Below are positions 7,865 to 18,800 of a stretch of 64,000 nt of DNA, piece after piece. Source of the DNA: Echinicola marina (lineage in GTDB: Bacteria > Bacteroidota > Bacteroidia > Cytophagales > Cyclobacteriaceae); the NCBI RefSeq assembly GCF_020463795.1, contig NZ_CP080025.1:4771501-4835500 (forward strand). The letters run 5' to 3'. Positions within the stretch are counted from its first letter, which is position 1. Each line of letters starts with the position of its first letter. The notes below the pieces were generated by a model. The model saw only the letters and a program-made list of their open reading frames with translations. It was not told where the DNA came from and did no database searches. A program made the position numbers and the translations under genes.

Positions 7865-10414
7865 TTAAGCCGCGTTTCTGGCTGCATTGATAATTCCAAA
7901 CATTGTTCTCAATATCAATTTCTGTAAGATGGTATTTTCTTTGCCTGCATCCAGCATTTCCTGAATAGCAAATTGTTGAATAGTTATCAAAGGCAATACT
8001 ATCTTTTCACGTATTTCAATTGACTTCTTGCTCACTTCATTGTCCTCAAGAAGTGTTGACATTCCAGAAACCTCTAGAATCTTATCAAAGGATCTTTGAT
8101 ATTCTTCGTGCATCAATGCCCAGAAATCTCCATAGGTCTTATCATCCTTCAAGTAAGCTGTAGCAGGGTAGAATGATTTGGCGAGTGATTGCATGGAATT
8201 CCCCATGAGGGATCTAAAGAACAATGAGTCTTGATAAAGCTTAACCACTTGATCTTTCTTACCCCTTTTTTCCATCTCATCGATGGCTTTACCTACACCA
8301 TAGAATCCAGGAATATTTTGTTTCATTTGCGCCCAAGAGCCCACAAAAGGAATGGCCCTCAAATCTTCAAATTTCATCCCCTCTCCTTTACTTCTCTTCA
8401 GCGGTCTAGATCCAATATTGGTCTTTCCGAAGAATTTAAGCGGCGTTACTTTCTCCAAGTAAGGAACAAACTGTGGATGGCTCTTGAATTCTTTATATGC
8501 CTGATAACTGATATCAGCCATTTCATCAATAAGAGCCTTTTGATCCTCCGTCAGTCTATTATCCACTGTAGGGTACAAATGATTTTCCAATCCAGCACTT
8601 AACAGTTGTTCTAGGTTATAGGTACAAGAAACCGGCTTGCCATAATTCGCAGAAATGGTCTGTCCCTGAATGGTAACTTGGATTTCCTCATTTTCCACTT
8701 GGTCACCCAAAGAGGCATAGAAATTATGCATATTTCCACCACCTCTAGCAGGAGGCCCCCCTCTTCCGTCAAAAAATATGACACTAACATCATACTTTCT
8801 GGACATCAATGTCAGGCCTTCTTTAGCTCTCAAAATAGACCAGTTAGCTCTAATATAACCTCCATCTTTGGTCCCATCAGAGAATCCTAACATAATGGTC
8901 TGCTTGCCACCTCTTGATTTAAGGTGCTTAGCATACACAGGATCGGTATACAACTGTTCCATAATTCCTGGAGCAGCGGCCAAATCATCGATAGTCTCAA
9001 ATAATGGAACGATATCCAATTTAAGATTGCCTTTTGGTGCAAGTGTCAATTTGTTCAACTGGTATACTTGAAGTATATGCAGTGCAGATTGACAATTGGA
9101 AATAATATACCTATGAAGTCCTTCTGTACCATTATTATCCTGTACATAGCTGATGGAAGCAATGCTCTCCAACATCTCCTGATGAAATTCATCCTTAAGA
9201 CTCTGAGGACTTGGCAATGTTTTGAAGTTGAGAATCTTCTCGATCTTCTCTTTCTCTGTTGCGTCTTTGTATGCAGCTAGAGCATCCTTCCCTTCAGTTA
9301 CCTCGATGATTTCTTCCCATAAAGCCTCATGCTTACGGCTGTCCTGTCTCATGTCCATACTGGCAAAGTAGAAGCCAAAGACATTTACTTTCAGAATATA
9401 CTCATCTAAAAGATCCAAGAACAAACCATCATGCTTTTCAATGATGATATCTCGGGCTTTTAGCAAGACCTCCAAAAGCTCTTCTTTGGATTTGAAGACT
9501 TTTTCGCCACTGAAAAGAGTTTTATATATCCCCTTCTCTGCCTCAAGCATCAATGGTTCTACCCCTGTGAAAGTCAATCTTCTTCTTACTTTCCTAATGT
9601 CCCTGTATAGACATTTCAAAATAGTTTCTTGGAGCTTGTCCGCAACACTCATGGTGATTTGATGGGTCACAAAAGGATTACCATCCCTATCACCACCCGG
9701 CCAGAATCCAACTTTCAGCAAGTCAGGGTTGTCCCATTCATGTAGAGGGATATCCAATTTTCTCAAAACTCGAGCCAGGATATCTGGAATACTCTTATAG
9801 AAAACATGCTCTAAAAACCAGCAAAGACTGACAGCCTCCTCATAAGGAGAAGGCTTTTCCCTATTGATAAATGCGGTTTTCCCCAATTGCCTCAACAAAG
9901 AATCAATGCTGCCCAGATCGTTATTCCTGATAGCAGTCTCCAAATCAGTGATGATGGCCAATACATTACCAGGATAAAACTGGGTTGGGTGAGCAGTTAA
10001 TGTAAGTCTGATAGAAAAAGTTCTTAGCTTTTCTATCAATTCTTCTTTCTTTTTATCGCTTTCAGCCCTTGAAATCAATGCATTCATGGTCCCTTGCCCC
10101 TTTACATCATTGATTTTCTCAAAAGCAGCGTCCTCAATTGAATCAAACAATACAACCTGTCTTTCCACATACTGAACCAATTGGAACAACAAATTATGCT
10201 TCTCTTTCATTGAATGAGAAGACATCATGCCCTCAAAAAACTGGTTAATAATCTCTTTAGGTGTTTTACCTTCTTCAAAACCCTTATGACAGGCCGATGA
10301 CAATATCGGGAGCAATGTCCCCGTACGATAAATATCATCGAAAGGTAAATCAAGAAATAAACTGTTATAAATGGTAAACCTTTTGGCCACCTCAGTCTGG
10401 TAGGTATTTGACAT
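7865..10414 (-). CDS. ppc: Phosphoenolpyruvate carboxylase
   Basis: An 849-residue enzyme, near the usual length, that makes oxaloacetate from PEP and bicarbonate to refill the TCA cycle. It has the essential-histidine motif TAHPTQFYPG (His142), FWPGGDRDGNPFVT at about 238-250, GFSDGTKDGG at 510-519 and FFDGRGGPPARGGG at 547-560. In E. coli the last motif is FHGRGG; here His is replaced by Asp, and the C-terminus ends RNAA rather than the usual QNTG. I believe both are traits of the Bacteroidota branch rather than damage, from memory and not from alignment. It is monocistronic. Confidence 0.95.
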   Translation of the reverse strand: MSNTYQTEVAKRFTIYNSLFLDLPFDDIYRTGTLLPILSSACHKGFEEGKTPKEIINQFFEGMMSSHSMKEKHNLLFQLVQYVERQVVLFDSIEDAAFEKINDVKGQGTMNALISRAESDKKKEELIEKLRTFSIRLTLTAHPTQFYPGNVLAIITDLETAIRNNDLGSIDSLLRQLGKTAFINREKPSPYEEAVSLCWFLEHVFYKSIPDILARVLRKLDIPLHEWDNPDLLKVGFWPGGDRDGNPFVTHQITMSVADKLQETILKCLYRDIRKVRRRLTFTGVEPLMLEAEKGIYKTLFSGEKVFKSKEELLEVLLKARDIIIEKHDGLFLDLLDEYILKVNVFGFYFASMDMRQDSRKHEALWEEIIEVTEGKDALAAYKDATEKEKIEKILNFKTLPSPQSLKDEFHQEMLESIASISYVQDNNGTEGLHRYIISNCQSALHILQVYQLNKLTLAPKGNLKLDIVPLFETIDDLAAAPGIMEQLYTDPVYAKHLKSRGGKQTIMLGFSDGTKDGGYIRANWSILRAKEGLTLMSRKYDVSVIFFDGRGGPPARGGGNMHNFYASLGDQVENEEIQVTIQGQTISANYGKPVSCTYNLEQLLSAGLENHLYPTVDNRLTEDQKALIDEMADISYQAYKEFKSHPQFVPYLEKVTPLKFFGKTNIGSRPLKRSKGEGMKFEDLRAIPFVGSWAQMKQNIPGFYGVGKAIDEMEKRGKKDQVVKLYQDSLFFRSLMGNSMQSLAKSFYPATAYLKDDKTYGDFWALMHEEYQRSFDKILEVSGMSTLLEDNEVSKKSIEIREKIVLPLITIQQFAIQEMLDAGKENTILQKLILRTMFGIINAARNAA

Positions 10415-10760
10415 GGTTTAAAGTAATGTTTTATTAAAATTTCAACTTAATCAAAACATGGTAGTACAAATACATTTTGATCAAAAACACTGCAATCTAA
10501 AGAAAATAATTCACAAAAACCGACTATTTTTTAAATTTTAATCAAAAAAACAGCCATTTTTCCGACATTTTATCAATCAGTCAGCATTTTTAATCAAAAG
10601 TATAGTTATATAAATATTCGAACCTATTTCACTAAGTTCACCCAAATATATTCTACCAAAAAGCTATATATAAATTTATCATTTTTTCCTCAAGTTCTAT
10701 GCCTAGGGACAATCATAATATATATTTACCTTCATAATTTCATATAAATCTATCCAAAAC
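10415..10760. other. Divergent intergenic region ppc / lactonase
   Basis: No gene is seen. The 346 bases are very AT-rich, with repeated ATCAAAA and AATCAAAA words between 10450 and 10600. The promoters of both divergent genes must lie here; no operator stands out. Confidence 0.4.
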
Positions 10761-11930
10761 GTGAAGACATTTATCAAACCACTAGCTTTTCTGATACTAA
10801 CCTGCCTTTGGTCTTGTGGACAAGAAACCAAGAAAAGCACATCAGACACTAAAAACCCCACTCCTATGATTAAATTTTGGCTGGGCACTTACACATCTAG
10901 CCCTGAACAGGGAATCCATCTCATAGGCTACCATCCCGAAACTGATAAATTTGATTCACTTTTGCTTCAAGGAGAGATTAAGAATCCTTCGTTTGTCATA
11001 TCAAACAAAAAAGGGGACTTATTGTTTTCGGTTCAGGAAATTGGTGGAGAAGAAGGAGGAAGTGTATGTGCTTACAAATTTGATGAGGCAAATAACTTGC
11101 TTAAAAAAATCAACAGCTCATCTACACTTGGTAGCGGTCCTTGCTACATCACGCTTGATCCGACTGAAAAATACATCATGGCCGGAAATTATAGCAGCGG
11201 AAATCTAGCAGTAATCCCTATCAATGCCGATGGCTCCCTAGCTGCAGCTGTCCAAGAAATCAGTCACGACGGCAAAGGTATTGATCCCAATCGTCAGGAA
11301 GCTCCCCATGTTCACAGCCTGGTATTTCATCCCAATGGCAAACAGGTTTTTGTAGCTGACCTTGGAACGGACAAGGTCAACATATATGATTTTGACCCAA
11401 AAAATGAGCACCCCCTCAGCCCTTCTACTCCTGCCTATTTTGAAGTAAAAGAAGGATCAGGGCCTAGACATTTGGTATTTAATCAAGCAGGTGATAAAAT
11501 TTATTTGATACATGAAATGACTTCTGAAGTAGGGCTATATGACTACAATTTAGAAGAAAACAAAATCGTTCACTTAGACACATATCCCCTTGTTCCTAAA
11601 GACTTCGAAGGTGCATTAGGAGCAGCGGAAATAAGAATCTCCAATGATGGAAAATTCTTATATGCATCCAACCGTGGTGATGCTAATGAAATTACCGTTT
11701 TCAAAATAGATGAAAACACGGGAACCCTAGATAAAATACAGCAGGTTTCTTCCGGTGGCAAAACCCCTAGAAATTTTGCCATTTCTCCGGACGGGGAATA
11801 CCTCTTCTCTGGCAACCAAGATTCGAATGACATCTATGCCTTCAAACGTAATCCTAGCACTGGCATCATTAAGCAACTGGACAGCAAAATCACCATTCAC
11901 AAACCCGTCTATTTCTTTATGGTTAAATAG
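10761..11930 (+). CDS. Lactonase-family beta-propeller lipoprotein (6-phosphogluconolactonase-like)
   Basis: A 389-residue protein with a lipoprotein signal peptide (cleavage before Cys19 in LWSCGQ) and then a seven-bladed propeller of the cytochrome-cd1-like lactonase family. Blade signatures include GSGPCYITLDPTEKYIMAGNYSSGNLAV, HVHSLVFHPNGKQVFVADLG and GPRHLVFNQAGDKIYLIHE. Cytoplasmic relatives hydrolyse 6-phosphogluconolactone; an exported lipoprotein cannot easily serve the pentose phosphate pathway, so an extracytoplasmic sugar lactone is more likely. The GTG at 10761 gives a complete signal peptide and is taken as the start. Confidence 0.85.
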   Translation: MKTFIKPLAFLILTCLWSCGQETKKSTSDTKNPTPMIKFWLGTYTSSPEQGIHLIGYHPETDKFDSLLLQGEIKNPSFVISNKKGDLLFSVQEIGGEEGGSVCAYKFDEANNLLKKINSSSTLGSGPCYITLDPTEKYIMAGNYSSGNLAVIPINADGSLAAAVQEISHDGKGIDPNRQEAPHVHSLVFHPNGKQVFVADLGTDKVNIYDFDPKNEHPLSPSTPAYFEVKEGSGPRHLVFNQAGDKIYLIHEMTSEVGLYDYNLEENKIVHLDTYPLVPKDFEGALGAAEIRISNDGKFLYASNRGDANEITVFKIDENTGTLDKIQQVSSGGKTPRNFAISPDGEYLFSGNQDSNDIYAFKRNPSTGIIKQLDSKITIHKPVYFFMVK

Positions 11931-11945
11931 GCCTTACTGATCGAT

Positions 11946-12000
11946 AAAAGTAAAGGGATAAATTAGTTGAAAATTATAGCTGTTCATCCCTCTACTTTTT
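11946..12000 (+). terminator. Terminator of the lactonase gene
   Basis: Fourteen-base arms AAAAGTAAAGGGAT (11946-11959) and ATCCCTCTACTTTT (11986-11999) pair with one mismatch around a 26-base loop and end in a T-run. Confidence 0.6.
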
Positions 12001-12348
12001 ATTCTTCAGGTATTTTGAATCCCAATAAAAATTTATAATTGACAGCTATTCCTCCTCTCTTCCCAATCAACATAAACAACTGACTACTAGTAAATAATAA
12101 GAAATGGCACTTAGATGCTTTTTAGAAATCAACAAAACTCCTCACCCAATAATAACCCAATACCAAACACTTTTTCCCTTTCTACCATAGATCAAATCTC
12201 CAAAATCAAAACAAAACACACTTCCATTTTTTATTCTAAAAATAATAATTGGCATCACACCAATAGGATCGGTTTGTAGTAAATATTAAATATTGCTCAA
12301 AAAGCAAAAAAAAATTTAGCTGCATGTATATTATGTCAAAAGTATCAT

Positions 12349-12356
12349 TACCTTTG
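12349..12356 (+). promoter_or_regulatory. Candidate minus-7 promoter element of the cold-shock gene
   Basis: TACCTTTG matches the Bacteroidota minus-7 consensus TAnnTTTG exactly, 39 bases before the ATG. The leader between them is nearly pure A/T (TTATTATTATTATC). No clear TTTG minus-33 box lies at the expected spacing. Confidence 0.45.
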
Positions 12357-12394
12357 AAGCAAATCAATTAATATTATCATTTATTATTATTATC

Positions 12395-12586
12395 ATGAAC
12401 ACAGGAAAAGTTAAATTTTTTAATGAATCTAAAGGATTCGGCTTTATCATTGACGATGAGTCTTCTAAAGAATACTTCGTTCATATCTCAGGATTGGTAG
12501 ACGAAATCAAAGAAGATGACGACGTTACTTTCGACCTTAAAGAAGGAAGAAAAGGTCTTAATGCAGTGAATGTAAAATTATCTTAA
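12395..12586 (+). CDS. Cold-shock domain protein
   Basis: A 63-residue single cold-shock domain. It has RNP1-type GFGFI (residues 14-18) and RNP2-type YFVHIS (residues 27-32), as in CspA proteins that bind single-stranded nucleic acid and melt RNA structure. Acidic residues are more frequent than in CspA (KEDDDVTFDLKEG). It stands alone, with its own promoter candidate and terminator. Confidence 0.93.
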   Translation: MNTGKVKFFNESKGFGFIIDDESSKEYFVHISGLVDEIKEDDDVTFDLKEGRKGLNAVNVKLS

Positions 12587-12611
12587 GATATAACATTTAA
12601 TGACATTACCG

Positions 12612-12640
12612 AAAGCTGCTTTTTATTAGCAGCTTTTTTT
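12612..12640 (+). terminator. Terminator of the cold-shock gene
   Basis: AAAGCTGCT (12612-12620) and AGCAGCTTT (12628-12636) form a perfect 9-bp stem with a 7-base loop and a T-run. The T-run reaches the stop codon of convergent menC. Confidence 0.85.
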
Positions 12641-13727
12641 ATGCCTTGTCCCAAGCTATTTCAGGATTATAAAAGATTTTCCCTTCCTTTACTTCCAGCG
12701 GGGAAGCAATATTATTGTGATACAATTGCCCTGTTCCAAGCCCCTGCGGCAAGGTGGTATTATAACTGGAAGTCAATTGGCTTATGGCGTTTAAGCCAAT
12801 ATTACTTTCAAGCGCAGAAGTCATCCACCAACCTATCCCAAGCTCTTCCGCTAATGCAATCCATTCTTTTGTATCCTTGATTCCCCCCACCAAAGTTGGT
12901 TTCAAAATGATATAGGGAGGCCTAATGATCTCCAACAACCTTTTCCTATCACTGGATTTACCTACCCCTATCAACTCTTCATCAAGGGCAATATCCAATG
13001 GACTTTGCTCACAAAGTTCGGCCATACTTTCTGTTTGGCCCGCCTTTATTGGCTGCTCGATACTATGTAAATCAAACTTTGCCAAACGGTCTAGCTTAGT
13101 CAAAGCATCACTGGGACTAAATGACCCATTTGCGTCCACCCTGAGTGTAATTTCATCCGCACTAAAGTTCTTTCTTATATGTGCCAAAAGCGATAGTTCC
13201 TGCTCGAAGTCTATGGCCCCGATTTTCATTTTTATACAGGAAAATCCCGCCTTGAGTTTTTCTTCTATTTGCTGGAGCATAAAATTCACATCTCCCATCC
13301 AAATCAATCCATTGATATCAATGGATTGATTTTCGGAGTAAAAAGCATTTTCGAGTATTTGCTTCTTCCCTCCATGGAATAAATCCAATAATGCTGTCTC
13401 AAATGCAAACCGTATACTGGGATGTTCGTCAGAAACAAAAGAATGGCAAAAATCCAAAATCCCCTCCTGGGACCATTTAAACTCCTCATTCTTCAATTTT
13501 CCCACATAAGCGTTCAATATCTCCTCAAAATCCAGTATATCATCTATGCTCAACTTCGGAAGCGGCCCTGCTTCTCCCCAGCCTTTGACGCTCTCCTCTC
13601 CTTCCTTGCCCACGCTGACAAAATAAGTGTCTTTACTTTTTAATACTCCCCTTGAAGTACCTGCATCAAACCTGAAATCCAATCTGTGCTTTTTATAAGC
13701 AACATCCAACCTAAACGTATTTGACAT
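12639..13727 (-). CDS. menC: o-Succinylbenzoate synthase (enolase superfamily)
   Basis: A 362-residue muconate-lactonizing-type enolase superfamily member. It shows the Lys pair in CIKMKIG, the metal ligand in LRVDANGSF, the Glu in SIEQP, the Asp in LDEE and the distal Lys in ILKPTLVGG. The N-terminus LDFRFDAGTSRGVLKSKDTYFV is typical of Bacteroidota MenC, which dehydrates SHCHC to o-succinylbenzoate for menaquinone. ATG 13727 follows a purine-rich GGAGAAGAAAT stretch and starts the capping domain; an upstream extension to 13799 in the same frame looks non-coding. A dipeptide epimerase activity is possible because the families are close. Confidence 0.85.
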   Translation of the reverse strand: MSNTFRLDVAYKKHRLDFRFDAGTSRGVLKSKDTYFVSVGKEGEESVKGWGEAGPLPKLSIDDILDFEEILNAYVGKLKNEEFKWSQEGILDFCHSFVSDEHPSIRFAFETALLDLFHGGKKQILENAFYSENQSIDINGLIWMGDVNFMLQQIEEKLKAGFSCIKMKIGAIDFEQELSLLAHIRKNFSADEITLRVDANGSFSPSDALTKLDRLAKFDLHSIEQPIKAGQTESMAELCEQSPLDIALDEELIGVGKSSDRKRLLEIIRPPYIILKPTLVGGIKDTKEWIALAEELGIGWWMTSALESNIGLNAISQLTSSYNTTLPQGLGTGQLYHNNIASPLEVKEGKIFYNPEIAWDKA

Positions 13728-13852
13728 GTTTATTTCTTCTCCTATTTCTAAACAATTATATTTGCACTCCTGAAGAGCAAAACTAAAGGAATTGTACAAA
13801 TTTCTTTCTTGTTCTTCATTAAGAATACCAAACTACTGATATTATTCTTCCT

Positions 13853-15073
13853 ATGGAAAGCAGGCCTGAAATCAAATTATCTGACTACCAATACGAATTA
13901 CCTGACGAAAGAATTGCCAAATTCCCACTCAAAAAAAGGGACCATTCCAAATTACTTCACTTTGAAGAAGGGAAAATCAATCATCATCGTTTTTTTAACC
14001 TTCCAGAACTACTTCCTGACAATTCCCTGATGGTATTCAATAATACAAAGGTAATCCCCGCCAGATTGATCTTTAAAAGGGCTTCAGGTGCTAAAATTGA
14101 GATATTTCTATTACAACCCATCGCTCCCAATCAAGTCATCAATGAAATTATGATCCATGAGGGACCAGTCACTTGGAAAGCTATGATTGGGAATTTAAAA
14201 AAATGGAAAGATAATGAGTCCCTAGAAGGCTTGGCCATTATCAATGATCAAGAGGTCAAAGTATCGGCTACCTTGGTGGACAGGGAAGCTAGGTATGTTA
14301 AGATATCTTGGGACAAGCCTAACACTCCTTTTGCGTCCATTGTTGAAGCATCAGGAGAAGTCCCCTTGCCCCCCTATTTAAACAGAAAAGCAACCTCTGA
14401 AGACAAACCCAGGTACCAAACTGTATACTCCCAAAAAGAAGGAGCCGTAGCAGCGCCCACAGCAGGACTTCACTTTACGGATGATATCTTAAATCAGCTC
14501 TCTGAAAATGGCACCAAAAAGGAATATTTGACCCTCCATGTAGGTGCTGGCACCTTCCAGCCCATCAAGGACGAAAATGTAACTGACCACCCTATGCATA
14601 ATGAGCAAGTGGTCGTAAAAAAAGAAAATATCAAAAATCTTCTAGATCATGATGGAAATATTATTGCAGTAGGTACTACCTCCATGCGCTCCCTCGAAAG
14701 CATATATTGGTATGGTGTCAAGTTATTAAACGAAAAGGATAAATTGTTCTTAATCCCCAAATTATACCCTTACCAAGACCATGCTAAAAAGCCCAGCGTG
14801 AAAGAAAGTCTCCAAGCTATATTGGATCATATGGAAAGTGAAAACATAGAAGAGATTACAGGCAGCACCGAAATATTCATTATGCCTGGATACCACTTTA
14901 AAGTTTGTAATGGCTTATTGACCAACTTCCATCAACCTGGTTCTACATTGATATTACTGGTAGCGGCATTTACCAAAAATCACTGGAAAAACATATACAA
15001 AGAGGCCCTGTCCCAAGACTATAGGTTCTTGAGTTACGGTGACAGTAGTTTATTATGGCATCACAAAAAATAG
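13853..15073 (+). CDS. queA: S-adenosylmethionine:tRNA ribosyltransferase-isomerase
   Basis: A 406-residue QueA. It has LSDYQYELPDERIAKFP at the start, MVFNNTKVIPARL near residue 65, the family hallmark EGAVAAPTAGLHFT near residue 200 and GTTSMRSLES. It transfers the ribosyl part of SAM to preQ1 in tRNA to make epoxyqueuosine. It is somewhat longer than the E. coli enzyme, with added segments such as the one around residues 100-150. It converges with the LytTR gene with only 7 bases between them and no hairpin. Confidence 0.95.
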   Translation: MESRPEIKLSDYQYELPDERIAKFPLKKRDHSKLLHFEEGKINHHRFFNLPELLPDNSLMVFNNTKVIPARLIFKRASGAKIEIFLLQPIAPNQVINEIMIHEGPVTWKAMIGNLKKWKDNESLEGLAIINDQEVKVSATLVDREARYVKISWDKPNTPFASIVEASGEVPLPPYLNRKATSEDKPRYQTVYSQKEGAVAAPTAGLHFTDDILNQLSENGTKKEYLTLHVGAGTFQPIKDENVTDHPMHNEQVVVKKENIKNLLDHDGNIIAVGTTSMRSLESIYWYGVKLLNEKDKLFLIPKLYPYQDHAKKPSVKESLQAILDHMESENIEEITGSTEIFIMPGYHFKVCNGLLTNFHQPGSTLILLVAAFTKNHWKNIYKEALSQDYRFLSYGDSSLLWHHKK

Positions 15074-15080
15074 GATAAGA

Positions 15081-15497
15081 TCAAGCACCAGAACCTAATT
15101 TATTGATTCCGTGGATTAACTTTTGATAATAAGTTCTTCCTACAGGTACATTTTCCATTTCAATGGTGACTTCCTTAGGTGAAATAGTGGATATCTTATC
15201 AAGTCGGACAAGATAAGATTTGTGGATCCGAACAAATTCATCCTCAGGTAATATTGCTTCAAATTCCTTCAGAATATTCCTGAGGGAATATACCTTATCC
15301 TTGGTCACTAAAGTGGTATAGTTTCCATCCCCCTTTAGCCAAAGTATATTTTTAAACTTTACCCGTCTTAGGCAACCTTTATCACGAACGAAAAGTGCGT
15401 CTTTTATCAAAAGTTCGTCGTGATCGGAGTGGTTTTTCTCTAATTTTGAGTGTTTTTTGTTTGTTGCCATTCCATGATGTGATATGATTTCCCCCAT
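15081..15497 (-). CDS. Stand-alone LytTR DNA-binding protein
   Basis: A 138-residue protein. Residues 1-35 are hydrophilic and low in complexity; the rest is a LytTR domain with the usual order: a strand VKFKNILWLKGDGNYTTLVT, then YSLRNILKEFEAILPEDEFVRIHKSYLVRLDKI, then strands ending PVGRTYYQKLIHGI. There is no receiver domain, so control by phosphorylation through this protein is unlikely. It presumably binds DNA as a local regulator; its target is unknown. The start could also be Met10. Confidence 0.85.
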   Translation of the reverse strand: MGEIISHHGMATNKKHSKLEKNHSDHDELLIKDALFVRDKGCLRRVKFKNILWLKGDGNYTTLVTKDKVYSLRNILKEFEAILPEDEFVRIHKSYLVRLDKISTISPKEVTIEMENVPVGRTYYQKLIHGINKLGSGA

Positions 15498-15807
15498 AAT
15501 TTTCTTTTTTGACTTTGGAGATGTTTTTATCAGCCGCTTTTATATTCATCACATTTAAGTCCCCCTTTAAATAAAAAATACTGGAACGAAAAATTCATCC
15601 CGCATCTTATTATTACTGTTTCAGAGTTCAAGCAAAAACGATCTGTTATTTTCAATAAGGCCTTCTATACTTTTCAATCTTATATAAAGATAAAAAATAA
15701 TATACATATTTATGTATTTAAAAATCATTTTTTTTAATAAATATTAAAAAAAATAGCCTAAAGACATTCCATCCTTAGGCTATTTAAAATCTTAAAAATT
15801 ACTTCTT
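15498..15807. other. Intergenic region LytTR gene / efflux operon end
   Basis: No gene is seen in these 310 bases. They hold the LytTR gene promoter, AT-rich DNA and the efflux terminator at the right end. Confidence 0.5.
15751..15785 (-). terminator. Terminator of the efflux operon
   Basis: AAATAGCCTAA (15751-15761) and TTAGGCTATTT (15775-15785) form a perfect 11-bp stem. On the minus strand it is followed by a T-rich run, 22 bases after the transporter stop codon. Confidence 0.85.
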
Positions 15808-18800
15808 TTATCCTTTTAACGCCTCTCCTTTTTCCAAAGCTGCTAGATTCTTCTTACCATACGCGATCTTTGTGATGACCACATATAAGACAGGTACCAC
15901 AAAAATCGCAAGGAAGGTAGCTGCTAGCATTCCACCAATCACTGTCCAACCTATCGTCTGTCTAGCAACTGCACCAGCCCCATTTGAGAGGGCCAGAGGA
16001 ACTACACCGAGGATAAAGGCCAAGGAAGTCATTACTATAGGCCTTAATCTTAGTTTAACCGCTTCAATTGTTGCTGCCAATAACGGCATGCCTGCATCAA
16101 CCCTTTCTTTGGCAAACTCCACGATCAAAATAGCATTTTTAGCCGCCAAACCAATCAGGGTTACCAAACCAATCTGAGCATAAACGTTATTATCCAATTT
16201 GGGCAGAAAAGTAAGTGCCAAAATCGCCCCGAAGGCACCCAAAGGAAGGGCCAATAGGATAGAAAACGGCACTGACCAGCTTTCATACAAGGCTGCCAAC
16301 AATAGCGATACTAAGATAATGGATAATGCAAAGATCAAAATGGTGGTATTTCCTGATGACAATTCCTCTCTACTCAATCCTGAGAAATCATATCCATAAC
16401 CAGCCGGTAACACTTCCGCTGCCACTTCCTCCAAAGCGGCCAAGGCTTGCCCACTACTATATCCAACCGCTGCATTCCCATTCACCTCTGTAGACCTAAA
16501 TAAGTTATAGTGACTAATAACGGAAGCGTTTTCAACCACTTCGTAATCTACCAAAGCACCTAATGGAACAGATTCTCCCTTACCATTCATCACATAATAC
16601 TGTTCCAAATCCTCTATATCCATTCTATAAGTAGTATCTGCCTGCGCTACCACACGGAAATTACGTCCATAGCGGGTAAAATCATTAATATAGGAACTTC
16701 CCATATAGGTGGACATGGTAGAAAAAACATCTGACACTGCTACCCCCAGTTTTTTAGCCTTTTCCCTGTCCACAGTAACATGATATCCAGGAGTCTTAGC
16801 AGTAAAGAAACTGTAGGCCATAGCGATTTCAGGTCTTTGGTTGGCTGCGGCCAAAAACTGTCCAAGTACTTGTTCAAATTCCTTTACATCTCCTCCAGCG
16901 CGTTGTTCCAACATAAAGCTAAAACCACCGGTTTGCCCCAGACCAGGAATCGCAGGTGGTGGAACCACCACAATATTGGCCTCTTTTATGGCAGAAAACT
17001 TTTGGTTCAACTGCCCAATCAACCCGAATAGCTGTTTGGAAGGATCTTTTCTTTCTTCCCATGGGTCCATCTGAATAAAGAAGGTACCACTATTGGATTT
17101 AAAGGAGAAATTGATCGCATTCAAACCTCCTATACCAGTAACGTTTCTAATTCCATCCGTAGATGTAATCATTTCAGACATCTGATCCATAATGGCCCTG
17201 GTTCTGGAAGTTGAGGAACTTTCAGGAAGTTCCAGAGAAACGAACAATCTTCCCTCATCTTCCGTTGGTAAGAAGCCCGTAGGTTTGGATTGGAAAAGAC
17301 CGAAAGTTCCTGCATAGAGACAAGCCAAAAGTATAAGTACCAATGGTGTTGCTTTAATGCTTTTCTTTACCCCTGAACCATAAGAGGATGTAACCTTTTC
17401 GAACCAGGTATTGAATTTATAAAAGAACCTGTTCAACCCTTTGGACTCCCTATTGATCTCACTAGGCTTGAGCAATAAGCTACACAATGCAGGAGTTAAG
17501 GTCAAGGCCACAAAGGCCGAAAGCAATACAGAAATCGCAATGGTAATGGCAAACTGCTGGTACATCCTGCCCACAATTCCCGGTATAAAACCTACTGGTA
17601 TAAACACGGCTGCCAAAATCAATGCAATAGCAATTACAGGTGCGGTAATATCCTTCATCGCTTTCATGGTGGCTTCCTTGGCTGATATTCTTTGTGAATC
17701 CAGGTAATGCTGCGCTGCTTCCACTACCACAATGGCATCATCCACTACAATACCAATGGCCAAAACAAAACCAAACATGGTCAGGGTATTTACGGTAAAC
17801 CCTAAAGGAATGAAGAACACAAATGTCCCCACAATTGAAACTGGTATCGCCAATATTGGAATAAGAGTTGCCCTCCAGTTTTGTAAGAAAAGGAATACCA
17901 CAACAATCACCAAAATAAGGGCCTCCACCAAGGTATGCAATACTTCGTCTATAGATACCTGCACCACAGAAACTGACTCAAAAGGCACCACATAATCCAT
18001 GTCTGCAGGGAAAGATGCCTTCATTTCATCTAGGGCCTTATAAATCCCTTCTGCGGTGTCAATGGCATTACTTCCAGGGGCTTGGTAAACCAAAAGGATG
18101 GCTGCCGGCTTTCCGTTGACCAATGAGAACCTTCCATAATTAAATTCACCAAATTCAATTCTAGCAATGTCCTTCAGGTAAACCAATGTACCGTCCTCTG
18201 GATTTGTCCTTACTACTATATCCTCAAAGTCTTCTTTTCTTTCCAACTTCCCATTTACAGTAATTGGATACTCAAAAGTCTGACTATCGACCTGTGGCAT
18301 ACCACCTACCGTACCTGCTGCTACCTGTAAATTTTGTTCCTGAATAGCTGCTGAAACCTCTTTGGAAGAAATATTATATTGGGCCAATTTATCAGGCTTC
18401 AACCAAACCCGCATACTGAAATCCTGACCAATGGCATTAATATCTCCTACACCTTTTACCCTAAGTAGTGCATCCTTGATAAATATATTGGTATAGTTAG
18501 AAAGGAATTTGGTATCATGGGTACCATTCGGAGAGTACATACTGATCACCATCATGATACTTGGATTCCGCTTTCTTACCACCACCCCTAGACGTTTTAC
18601 CGCTTCAGGAAGTGTCGGTTCTGCAATACTCACCCTGTTTTGAACATCTAGGGTAGCAATATCAATATCAGTCCCCACATCAAATGTCACATTCATGTTC
18701 ATCTGACCTGTGCTGGTATTATTACTACTGATGTAAGCCATGCCTGGAGTACCATTAATCTGGGTTTCAATTGGCGTGGCTACAGTTTGCTCCACTGTCT

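Larger units (their letters stand above)
11931..12394. other. Intergenic region before cold-shock gene
   Basis: No gene is seen in these 464 bases. They hold the lactonase terminator at the left end, an AT-rich stretch, and the cold-shock promoter candidate and leader at the right end. Confidence 0.5.
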